Source: Leptospira bourretii
Lineage (GTDB): Bacteria; Spirochaetota; Leptospiria; Leptospirales; Leptospiraceae
Assembly (NCBI RefSeq): GCF_004770145.1
Contig: NZ_RQFW01000005.1
Location: 248,001-312,000 of the forward strand
Reading direction: 5' to 3'
DNA: 64,000 bases
Shown: one piece after another, positions 16,844 through 24,813 of the stretch
How the letters are laid out: the number at the start of each line of letters is the position of its first letter
Position numbering within the stretch: position 1 is the stretch's first letter
The notes under the pieces: generated by a model
The model's input: only the letters and a program-made list of their open reading frames with translations
What the model was told of the DNA's origin: nothing
Databases searched by the model: none
Program-made: the position numbers and the translations under genes

Positions 16844-17548
16844 ATGTTTCGATCGACTGTTATCCTTTTGGTTCTTTCCTCCGTTTTTGCGGCTTGTGGT
16901 CTTAAAAACGAAAACAAAGCGGAATTGTCTATGCTCGCCGACGGAGAACCCGGCCTCTACTTTTTAGGGGAAGTGGATAGCGATATCACCACTAGTTGTG
17001 GTCAAGCCACTCCGGCAACCACCACAACGACAGGAACCGGAACGACAACAGGAACCACTGGGTCTACTTCAACCACAAATAACACCCGCTTTACGGTAAT
17101 TTCTCAGTTGATTTTCAAAACAAAAGAAACACTTAACTTACGTTTTACTTATGATAGCACACAGATCCAAGGAAAGATCGATCCACAACAAGGTTTTGTT
17201 CTTGCAGGCGGTGCATTTGGAAAAACGGTCCAAGGAACACAGGGGACAGTGGAATGGTTCAACCAAGGGATCAATATTGACACTGCTTTACAAAGTGCCC
17301 AACAGATTTCTTTCTTTAACTTAGAACTCACACTCAATGGAACTTATAGTACCACTGCTACAACTACAAATGTCCTGCTCTCTTGTAATACTTTGGATAG
17401 TGTAAATTGTACTTCAGGAACATCCACAACACAATGTTTTACTTCTGATAACAAAACTTGTTTAGTGCAAAACACAAGCACAGATTCAAAGTCTGTAATC
17501 ATTCGCGGAACCATCAAGTGTAATGCACCAAATATTGTTCCGCAATAA
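16844..17548 (+). CDS. Thr-rich lipoprotein, unknown function
   Basis: Start ATG 16844 (about 234 residues), giving a clean signal FRSTVILLVLSSVFAAC with lipobox FAAC; an upstream TTG at 16835 is possible. Residues about 60-85 are a Thr/Gly low-complexity linker (ATPATTTTTGTGTTTG). The rest is beta-rich, with repeated Asn/Thr/Ser strands and six later cysteines (LLSCNTLDSVNCTS, QCFTSDNKTCLVQ, GTIKCNAP), suggesting disulfides in the mature extracytoplasmic domain. No family recognised. It lies 25 bp before the 7TM histidine kinase gene. Confidence 0.75.
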   Translation: MFRSTVILLVLSSVFAACGLKNENKAELSMLADGEPGLYFLGEVDSDITTSCGQATPATTTTTGTGTTTGTTGSTSTTNNTRFTVISQLIFKTKETLNLRFTYDSTQIQGKIDPQQGFVLAGGAFGKTVQGTQGTVEWFNQGINIDTALQSAQQISFFNLELTLNGTYSTTATTTNVLLSCNTLDSVNCTSGTSTTQCFTSDNKTCLVQNTSTDSKSVIIRGTIKCNAPNIVPQ

Positions 17549-17573
17549 GTTAAGAACCAACAGACCTTAACGA

Positions 17574-19778
17574 TTGTATCGATTTCTTGTTTGCCTATGT
17601 TTCCTTCCTCTCACGCTTTCGGCGGAAGGGAATCCGGGACTCTGGCATTTAGGAACCAATCCACAAACAAAACAATCGGAACTTTCTCCCAAAGATTACC
17701 ACCATCATTTTTATTTCGGTTTTACCAAAGAAGACCACTACTACCAAATCCAAATTGAGGAAAATGCATCACAGTATTTTCATTTTGAAAATGGAATGAT
17801 CTCGGAACTGGATGTATGGTTCTTCCAAAATGATCGATTGGTTTCAGAATTACAAACAGGATTACTACGAAAAAAAAATCCTGATGTTTTGTTTACTGGC
17901 GGATTTGTTTTACCCGCAAAGGAAAAGGGAACTTATCTATTCCGAGTCCATTCAGACGATCCACATCGAATCAATTTTCGAATCCGAAGTGATTCTAACT
18001 TGTTACAATATACTAAATCCATATCTTTATGGCAGGGTTTTCATTTAGGACTTTGTATTTTAGTTTGTCTTTTGTCTGCGACACAGTTTGTGTTATTAAG
18101 AGAAAAAGTATATTTATTACTTACGTTTGCGACTCTTTCTATCCTTTTTACCAATACATTAAGATCTGGACTTTTATACGAATATGGTGCCAGCAACTAT
18201 GAATGGTTTTATCGTTACATACCAGGCCTCATTTCACTTACTCCATTTGGACTCGTCATCTTTTTAAGAGAATTTTTACAAACGAAAGAAAAATATCCAA
18301 ATGCAGATAAATATTTAGTATCCTATGCTATCTTTATGTTGGCATCCATATTGATTGTTTTTATAGACTTACAATATTATTTTCGATTTATCTATTCAAA
18401 TAGCTTGATGTTAACATCACTAACTTTCGGTTATGCGATCTATAGTTTAATCAAAAAGAAAGAGAATGCAAATGTATTGTTCTACGCATTTTTTGTTAGA
18501 CAATTAAGCACAAGCCTCCTTATTTTTACAAATTTTGGTTTTCTTCCCTCTTATCCCTTCCTAAGTTCTGCCAATGAAATTGGAGCAGCACTTCAAATGA
18601 CGATCTTTACCATTGCCATTTCAAAGTTCCAAATTCAAACTCGCATCAAAAAAGAAGAAACCGTAACCAAAGAAAACGCGGAACTAGAATCAATCGTATG
18701 GGAACGTACCAAAGAAATTCAAAAACAAAAAGAAGAACTAGAGAAGGCTTTACTGCAAATCAGCCATACCGAAAGTAAACTTGTCTTTTCAGAAAAAATG
18801 TCTGAATTGGGGAAACTTGTCGCAGGCGTTGCCCATGAAATCAACAACCCTTTAAGTGCCATCAAAGCATCCATTGAAACTTTGATAGAATCCAAAAACA
18901 ACGAAATTAAAAATTTAGGCTCAAAAGAAAATATCTATTCTTCACTCACACCGCAAGAAATAAAAACAATGAAACAATTGTTAAGTTTCCAATCTGATTT
19001 TGGACTTGTTGCAAGTTATACAGAGAGAAAAGACAAAAAAGCAAACCTAAAACAAACATTCAAAGACAATGGGTTAGAATTTGAGGATTCCATTTTAGAA
19101 AGATTTTTAGATGTAGGAATTACAAAGTTATACGATGAAGAAATAACCTTATTAAAATCGGGAGAAGAAAAACTCTCAAACCTTCTTTTAGAAGAAAAAA
19201 ATTTCAAACTTCATTTATCAATCATCCAGATTGCCGTTGATCGATCTTCCAAAATCATTTTAGCTCTCAAAAACTTTTCTCGAGTCACAAAGGTCGAAGA
19301 AAGAAGGATCTTTACCTTATTAGATAATATAGAGACAGTCATTACAATTTATCAATACAGAATGCGTGGGAAGGTTTCTCTAAAAAAAACTTTCATAACG
19401 GATGCGACCATTCTTGGTTGGCCAGAAGATTTAATTCGTGTATGGACCAACTTAATCCTAAATGGGTTAGAAGCTATGGATCAGAAAGGAAACCTAATGA
19501 TCACTACTGAACAAAAGGGAAACAGAGTGGAAGTAAAGGTAATTGACAATGGTCCAGGGATTCCATTAGAGATTCAGAACAAAATTTTTGATCCATTTTT
19601 TACCACCAAGAACCATGGAGAAGGAACGGGGATGGGGCTTGGAATTACAAAGTCAATCGTTGAAAAACATAAAGGGAATATTTATATAGAATCTGAACCG
19701 GGGAGAACTTGTTTTTCTGTTTTATTGCCGGTCATTGAATTCATTGATCCCAACGAACCTTTTGTGGAAGAAACCTAA
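17574..19778 (+). CDS. 7TMR-DISM sensor histidine kinase
   Basis: A 734-residue protein. A signal peptide (LTLSAEG) precedes a periplasmic 7TMR-DISMED2-like domain (25-150), seven hydrophobic helices (155-355), a coiled coil and a kinase core. The H-box GKLVAGVAHEINNPLSAI places phospho-His at residue 421; the ATPase has N-box WTNLILNGLEAM, G1 VIDNGPGIP and G2 GEGTGMGLG. About 130 residues separate the H-box from the second dimerisation helix (DRSSKIILALKNFSRV), much longer than usual. The start must be a TTG at 17574, since a stop lies just upstream. No response regulator is adjacent. The 3' end overlaps the convergent prenyl synthase gene by 4 bp. Confidence 0.92.
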   Translation: MYRFLVCLCFLPLTLSAEGNPGLWHLGTNPQTKQSELSPKDYHHHFYFGFTKEDHYYQIQIEENASQYFHFENGMISELDVWFFQNDRLVSELQTGLLRKKNPDVLFTGGFVLPAKEKGTYLFRVHSDDPHRINFRIRSDSNLLQYTKSISLWQGFHLGLCILVCLLSATQFVLLREKVYLLLTFATLSILFTNTLRSGLLYEYGASNYEWFYRYIPGLISLTPFGLVIFLREFLQTKEKYPNADKYLVSYAIFMLASILIVFIDLQYYFRFIYSNSLMLTSLTFGYAIYSLIKKKENANVLFYAFFVRQLSTSLLIFTNFGFLPSYPFLSSANEIGAALQMTIFTIAISKFQIQTRIKKEETVTKENAELESIVWERTKEIQKQKEELEKALLQISHTESKLVFSEKMSELGKLVAGVAHEINNPLSAIKASIETLIESKNNEIKNLGSKENIYSSLTPQEIKTMKQLLSFQSDFGLVASYTERKDKKANLKQTFKDNGLEFEDSILERFLDVGITKLYDEEITLLKSGEEKLSNLLLEEKNFKLHLSIIQIAVDRSSKIILALKNFSRVTKVEERRIFTLLDNIETVITIYQYRMRGKVSLKKTFITDATILGWPEDLIRVWTNLILNGLEAMDQKGNLMITTEQKGNRVEVKVIDNGPGIPLEIQNKIFDPFFTTKNHGEGTGMGLGITKSIVEKHKGNIYIESEPGRTCFSVLLPVIEFIDPNEPFVEET

Positions 19779-20728
19779 GTAAGTCGCTCTAATTGTTCTA
19801 CAAATAACTGACGTTCAGCGCTCGTAGGAAATTGATTTAAAAAACCAAGTAGGTAATTTTTTTCTGCGCCCAACTCTTTCTGAAGTTTTTCAGAAATCTT
19901 TTTTGATTCCATAAGACCAAGAATGTAGGCTCCATCGGCCGTAGTTCTTTCTTCTTTTTTGAACACAGATTCCAATTTTCTTTTTTCTAAAAGACTCAAA
20001 CTTTCTCTCAGAACAAGAACCGGATATGTATAGAGTCCATTTTTAAAATCTTTTAAAAATTCCTTACCACTAGCACTTGAATCCGTAAAATAATCCAAAC
20101 AATCATCTTTCTTTTGGAAAAGTTTTCCCAACCTAACACCGAAATCACGGATAACTGCCCTTTCTTTTTTTGACTTACCGGCAAGGATGGCTGCCGACTC
20201 TGTACAAACACCGAAAAGAGAAGCTGTTTTTCCATAAATAATAGAATCATAAACTTTTAAGGAAATTTTAGGATTTTTTTCCCATTCCATTTGCAAAAGT
20301 TCGCTCACAGAAAGATCCTTTAACACTTGGGAAAAAATTTCCATAAGTTCTGGATTGCCAAGGGTATTGAGTCGACTGATTCCACAAGCTAACAGATAGT
20401 CACCGGCAAGAATGGCTGTTTTATTTCCAAACAAAGTCCCAATCGTCGGTTTGCCTCGGCGAATAGGGGCATTGTCCACTACATCATCATGAAGTAAACT
20501 TGCGGCATGGATGAGTTCAGCGACACTTCCTACATCAAGCCAACTTGTATCTTTTACATTTAGAAATTGGCAAAAAAGATAATGCGAGAATGGACGGATT
20601 CGTTTTCCACCAGAAGTGATGACATGTTTTTTAATTTTTTTGAGAACGGGAATGTCTTCTTTAATGATTCCATCTAAATTTTTATCAAACTTAGCTAATA
20701 TGGATTGGATACGAAGATTTGATTTCAT
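19775..20728 (-). CDS. Long-chain trans-polyprenyl diphosphate synthase
   Basis: A 317-residue protein with both prenyl-synthase aspartate motifs: LLHDDVVDNAPIRRGKPT (first DDxxD) and FQKKDDCLDYFTD (second DDxxD), plus GGKRIRPF near residue 37. This family condenses isopentenyl diphosphate into the chains used for menaquinone or as carriers. The residues before the first motif include an Ala-rich patch (ELIHAASLLHD), so a chain of medium to long length is likely but not fixed. It is 3 bp from the SirB1-like gene and last in an operon. Confidence 0.9.
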   Translation of the reverse strand: MKSNLRIQSILAKFDKNLDGIIKEDIPVLKKIKKHVITSGGKRIRPFSHYLFCQFLNVKDTSWLDVGSVAELIHAASLLHDDVVDNAPIRRGKPTIGTLFGNKTAILAGDYLLACGISRLNTLGNPELMEIFSQVLKDLSVSELLQMEWEKNPKISLKVYDSIIYGKTASLFGVCTESAAILAGKSKKERAVIRDFGVRLGKLFQKKDDCLDYFTDSSASGKEFLKDFKNGLYTYPVLVLRESLSLLEKRKLESVFKKEERTTADGAYILGLMESKKISEKLQKELGAEKNYLLGFLNQFPTSAERQLFVEQLERLT

Positions 20729-20731
20729 TCA

Positions 20732-21625
20732 TTATTCCACATGAGTGGATCGACTTTCTAAAATCTGCAAATGATCTTTAATAATATTTTCCATTTCTTT
20801 GGTTTGGTTGTCCCGATAGATATGGATTAAATTTCTGCACATACGTTTGATCATGGAAAGTGTGGATGCTTTTGTGAAATACTTAGGCGAATTGGAATAT
20901 CCATTTGCCTCTAAAAACTTTTCACATGTGAATTTATCTAATAAAACACCACCATGAAATGGATCGATATACGTAAAATACCCGTCCGATTCATATTGCA
21001 AAAGGAAATGAAGTGGTAAATTGGTTCCATAAAGAGGAAGTCCCAATCTTTGGCCAACTAACAAATACACAACGGAAAGAGAAATTGGAATCCCCAACCT
21101 ACTTTTGATCACTTGGTAAAGGTAAGAATTTCCGGGATCATTGTAATTTTGAATATTCCCAACAAATCCTTCTTCTTGGAATAAAACTTGGCAAAGGATT
21201 TGGACTTTTAATTCATCTGTCAAATATCCAGAATGATCATCATACAACTCAGAAACTCGAAGGGCAATCCGATCTAATTCGTGTTTGATCTCTGCATAGT
21301 TTTGGTCAGGAAAACCTATACTAGAAAGTTGTACACACATCTCTTCTAAATCTTTATAATGATTTGTATTCCCACGTAACGTGAGTTTGAAGAAGGAATG
21401 ACGAAGTCTGTGACGAGTAATTTCAGCTTTTAAACTACGGGCTTGTACTCGAAGGTAAGGATCTTTTACTTCTTCTAAAGCAGACTCTACTTGAATCTGC
21501 CATGGGACACGAGATGCGATGAGTTTTAATAAAAAACGTTTTTTTTCAGGAGGAGCAATTTCCCAATCATATAATAAACGAGTGATATCGTCTGGATAAA
21601 AATCAGGAAAAGAAGTTTGTCCCAT
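20732..21625 (-). CDS. SirB1/transglutaminase-like domain protein
   Basis: A 297-residue protein of the SirB1 N-terminal family (transglutaminase-like core). The typical order is visible at about 150-245: QNYNDPGNSYLYQVIKSRLGIPISLSVVYLLVGQRLGLPLYGTNLPLHFLLQY and later YIDPFHGGVLLD, giving the His and Asp of a Cys-less triad, because the usual Cys position is Ser in PISLSVVYL. It may therefore be a binding rather than catalytic module. Tetratricopeptide-like helices occupy the C-terminus. It is the third gene of the transketolase-prenyl synthase operon. Confidence 0.8.
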   Translation of the reverse strand: MGQTSFPDFYPDDITRLLYDWEIAPPEKKRFLLKLIASRVPWQIQVESALEEVKDPYLRVQARSLKAEITRHRLRHSFFKLTLRGNTNHYKDLEEMCVQLSSIGFPDQNYAEIKHELDRIALRVSELYDDHSGYLTDELKVQILCQVLFQEEGFVGNIQNYNDPGNSYLYQVIKSRLGIPISLSVVYLLVGQRLGLPLYGTNLPLHFLLQYESDGYFTYIDPFHGGVLLDKFTCEKFLEANGYSNSPKYFTKASTLSMIKRMCRNLIHIYRDNQTKEMENIIKDHLQILESRSTHVE

Positions 21626-21673
21626 AGAAAAACTATCTATATAAAAACAGAAATGTCAATCGAATCTAAAAGA

Positions 21674-22486
21674 TTATACTAATTCTGCGAGTGCTTGCGC
21701 TTCTTGTTCTTTGTTCGGAGGAGTTCCATGCCATTTAGGATTGTTTTCCATATAAGAAACACCTTTTCCTAAAATAGTTCTAAAGACAATGAGAGTTGGT
21801 CCACCTGTATGTTGTTTTGCTTTTGCAAATGCAGCAAAGATTTCTTCCATATTATGTCCGTCTGCATTGATTACATTCCAACCGAACATCTCAAACTTTT
21901 TATCTAATGGTTCTAACTTCATTACTTCTTCTGTATTACCATCAATTTGGATGTAATTACGATCCATAAAAGCAATGAGGTTGTCAGTTTTGAAGTGAAC
22001 AGCCGATTGAGCTGCTTCCCAAGTCATACCTTCACCGCATTCACCATCAGAGATGCACGTATAAATTTTATATGTCTCTTTTTTTAGTTTTGCACCGAGA
22101 GCAAGTCCCACTGATACAGACAAACCTTGTCCAAGAGAACCAGAACTAGACTCGATTCCCTTCATATAACGAGTGGAAGGGTGTCCTTGGAGATAAGAAT
22201 TGATATTACGAAATGTCAACAGATCCTCTACAGGGAAATATCCAGAAAGTCCCATAGATGCATAACGTACGGCACAAACGTGGCCGTTAGAAAGAATGAG
22301 GCGATCTCTTTCTGGCCATTCAGGATTTTTGGGATCATGATTTAAAATGGAAGTATAAAGTGCAGCATAGATATCAGCAAGACCAAGGGGACCACCTGGG
22401 TGACCAGAGTTGGCAGCCGTAACCATTTTGATGACTTGGATTCGGATATCTTTTGCAAATTTCTTAGCGACTTCAATTTTTTCCAT
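21674..22486 (-). CDS. Transketolase, N-terminal (thiamine pyrophosphate-binding) subunit
   Basis: A 270-residue protein covering only the TPP-binding half: [61 protein letters not shown] and the cofactor motif [32 protein letters not shown]. The ATG at 22486 has AAGGA 6 bp upstream and is preferred over the ATG two codons earlier. Split transketolases need a separate C-terminal pyrimidine-binding subunit; the adjacent gene here is SirB1-like, so the partner must lie elsewhere. It should catalyse two-carbon ketol transfer in the pentose phosphate pathway. Confidence 0.92.
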   Translation of the reverse strand: MEKIEVAKKFAKDIRIQVIKMVTAANSGHPGGPLGLADIYAALYTSILNHDPKNPEWPERDRLILSNGHVCAVRYASMGLSGYFPVEDLLTFRNINSYLQGHPSTRYMKGIESSSGSLGQGLSVSVGLALGAKLKKETYKIYTCISDGECGEGMTWEAAQSAVHFKTDNLIAFMDRNYIQIDGNTEEVMKLEPLDKKFEMFGWNVINADGHNMEEIFAAFAKAKQHTGGPTLIVFRTILGKGVSYMENNPKWHGTPPNKEQEAQALAELV

Positions 22487-22495
22487 GAACATTCC

Positions 22496-22885
22496 TTAAA
22501 GCGGTTTTGATTGAAATAAAAACAGACCGGAGATATAAACAATCGTGTACAATGGCAAAAAGATGTAATGCAATTTTACGTGTAAGTTACGTTTTCTTTT
22601 CCACCCCAAATATCCCATACACAACATTAGAACAAGGGCAATGGCTGCAAAAAACCTGTGAATATGGATGATGGTTTCCGGTGTTGTTGGATAAATTTGG
22701 TGTAAAGTTACGCCACCTAACAAATATTTCATGCTTAAGAGATAAACAGCAGCGGTGAGATTTGCCAAAATCCCAAGCGAATTGAAGAACCTATGGAGTT
22801 TTTGGTCTCTCTTTCGAAAAAAATACCCTGAATAAAATCCAATTAGGGAGATCGTCATCAGAGAATTGACCCAAAATAGTGCCAT
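22496..22885 (-). CDS. Small four-helix membrane protein with conserved-looking histidines
   Basis: A 129-residue protein with four hydrophobic helices, His residues at or next to membrane borders (KLHRFF, HIHRFFA, KLHYIF) and a C-terminal YISGLFLF. The pattern is like DUF420 or other haem-handling four-helix proteins, but I cannot confirm it. It lies 9 bp upstream of the transketolase gene and is the first in that operon. Confidence 0.65.
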   Translation of the reverse strand: MALFWVNSLMTISLIGFYSGYFFRKRDQKLHRFFNSLGILANLTAAVYLLSMKYLLGGVTLHQIYPTTPETIIHIHRFFAAIALVLMLCMGYLGWKRKRNLHVKLHYIFLPLYTIVYISGLFLFQSKPL

Positions 22886-22969
22886 CTCTTGTCATTCTGA
22901 AAGAAACCATCTCCACTCAAAGAATTTTTATTTGACCTTAACAGCTTTTCCCAAAAATTGGATATGCAT

Positions 22970-23044
22970 GCCGCCTTAGCTCAGTGGTAGAGCAGCTGTT
23001 TTGTAAACAGCCGGTCGGAGGTTCAAATCCCTCAGGCGGCTCCA
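22970..23044 (+). tRNA. tRNA-Thr (anticodon TGT)
   Basis: Acceptor arms GCCGCCT and AGGCGGC pair fully; the D-stem GCTC/GAGC and the anticodon stem GCTGT/ACAGC enclose the loop TTTGTAA, giving anticodon TGT (Thr). The discriminator T is followed by an encoded CCA. In the T-stem, GGAGG faces CCCTC, which leaves one A-C mismatch and one G-T pair. Confidence 0.93.
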
Positions 23045-23050
23045 TGCAAC

Positions 23051-23383
<333 letters not shown>

Positions 23384-23387
<4 letters not shown>

Positions 23388-23845
23388 ATCACCCAGTTCA
23401 ATATCTTGGTTCTATAGAAAAAATAGGCCCCATCTTTTTTTCTTTGCAACTGTATTCCAAATTGTCCGCGTTTCGATCGCACAACTGAAATGAAATTCAT
23501 AGGTTCTTGCCCTTCCCAAGAGACAGTCGGAAACAATTGTTTGCCAGATCCATCATAAAAAGCCCATTGTGTTTCCTCAGTTTCTGCGGACTCTTCGGTA
23601 AAGAATTGATCCAAACCCACTTCTGCTTCTGGTAAAAATTGGCAAGTCATGGAAGAAGATATCGGATTTCGACCGAACACTAACAAAGGTTTTTGTTTGC
23701 AAAATCGAATTTGGTCTCGTGATGATCCGACAAGTTCCAATCGTAACGTTTGTTCTGGTGTGACTAAAAAATTAGCGAATAGAGAAGAGGCTAAGAAAAA
23801 AACAAAACCGAAAACAAAGCCCATTGAATGAGATTTTTTTTTCAT
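23384..23845 (-). CDS. Secreted protein, unknown function
   Basis: A 153-residue protein. MKKKSHSMGFVFGFVFFLASSLFA is a signal peptide; the mature 129 residues are beta-rich (LRLELVGSSRDQIRFC, TQWAFYDGSGKQLFP, GQFGIQLQRKKDGAYFFY) and contain two cysteines that could form a disulfide. No family recognised. The ATG overlaps the stop codon of the upstream helical-repeat protein by 4 bp, so it is co-translated with that gene and the PBP. Its stop codon lies inside the split tRNA-Tyr repeat. Confidence 0.7.
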
Positions 23846-24813
23846 TGGTTTGTCCCCGGGAAGAGTAATGTTAAAAATTCATTCCCTTCTCTTTCGGCTA
23901 AGATGCGAATGCTTGGTTCATAAGGTTTCCAAGAATTGTTTGGATTGGGAGAACAATAAAAATGCAAAAGAGTTTCGATTTCATCTGTGGAGGACGGTGA
24001 AAATTTAAATGTCGAACACATCTCTTTTGCATTTCCTTTTAAAACAAGGGATTTTGTGGTTTCTAAATCCGCTCTTGGTTTGGATCCAAAACTTCCACTC
24101 ATCCGAAAGTATCTTGCGGACAAATCGTATTCTGTTGTTTGGCGGTAGTACACTCCCATCAAATACAAAACGTCCGATTTTTCTTGGTCAGATCTTTCTG
24201 ATTCAGATTCACCCAAAATGGTTTTCAAAAATTCCTTACCGGAATCGGCTCCAATTTTAAATTCAGAAATCCCAATAAACAATGGAGTTTTTGCCATTGC
24301 CTGGTTTTCTGCATAAATCGATAAAATCACTTTGTATTGTTTGCGTTTCAAAAGAATAATGGAAGCAAATTCATATAACTTTTGTGAGTTGGCAAGTTTT
24401 AGGTGTTCTGATAATTCCGTAAATTTATCCGCAGAGGCTTTGGCCGCGTGTACGTAGGTTGCTGATAGTTCGGCAACTCCGATCGGTTTGTAAATTTCTG
24501 CCAAATGAGTCCAAATCCAACCTCTTTCTTTCGAAGGAATGAGTGAAGGAAATTTACTTCCTAAAAACAATGCATCCAGTAACTTTCCATGTTTTTTATA
24601 CAAAAAGAAAAGTCTGGATACCACTGCCTTTTGTAATTTTCCAGATGGTTTTTCTGTTAATGCTTTTTCATACAAAGGAATGGCAAATAGAGTATTCAAT
24701 TGTTCCATCTCATACCCTGATTCATAATAAGAATCTGCAAATATTGATGAAGAAAATCCAAGTAAAGAAATAAACAAAACGAAACGAATCAATCTAATCT
24801 GAATCTTTTTCAT
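23842..24813 (-). CDS. Secreted helical-repeat (TPR-like) protein
   Basis: A 323-residue protein with a signal peptide (FISLLGFSSSIFA). The body is an array of paired helices with TPR-type spacing, for example AIPLYEKALTEKPSGKLQKAVVSRLFFLYKKHGKLLDALFLG and DQEKSDVLYLMGVYYRQTTEYDLSARYFRMSG. It is periplasmic and probably a binding scaffold. It starts directly after the PBP1A stop codon (no gap) and overlaps the next secreted gene, so all three are likely to act together at the cell wall; this link is inference. Confidence 0.7.
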   Translation of the reverse strand: MKKIQIRLIRFVLFISLLGFSSSIFADSYYESGYEMEQLNTLFAIPLYEKALTEKPSGKLQKAVVSRLFFLYKKHGKLLDALFLGSKFPSLIPSKERGWIWTHLAEIYKPIGVAELSATYVHAAKASADKFTELSEHLKLANSQKLYEFASIILLKRKQYKVILSIYAENQAMAKTPLFIGISEFKIGADSGKEFLKTILGESESERSDQEKSDVLYLMGVYYRQTTEYDLSARYFRMSGSFGSKPRADLETTKSLVLKGNAKEMCSTFKFSPSSTDEIETLLHFYCSPNPNNSWKPYEPSIRILAEREGNEFLTLLFPGTNQ

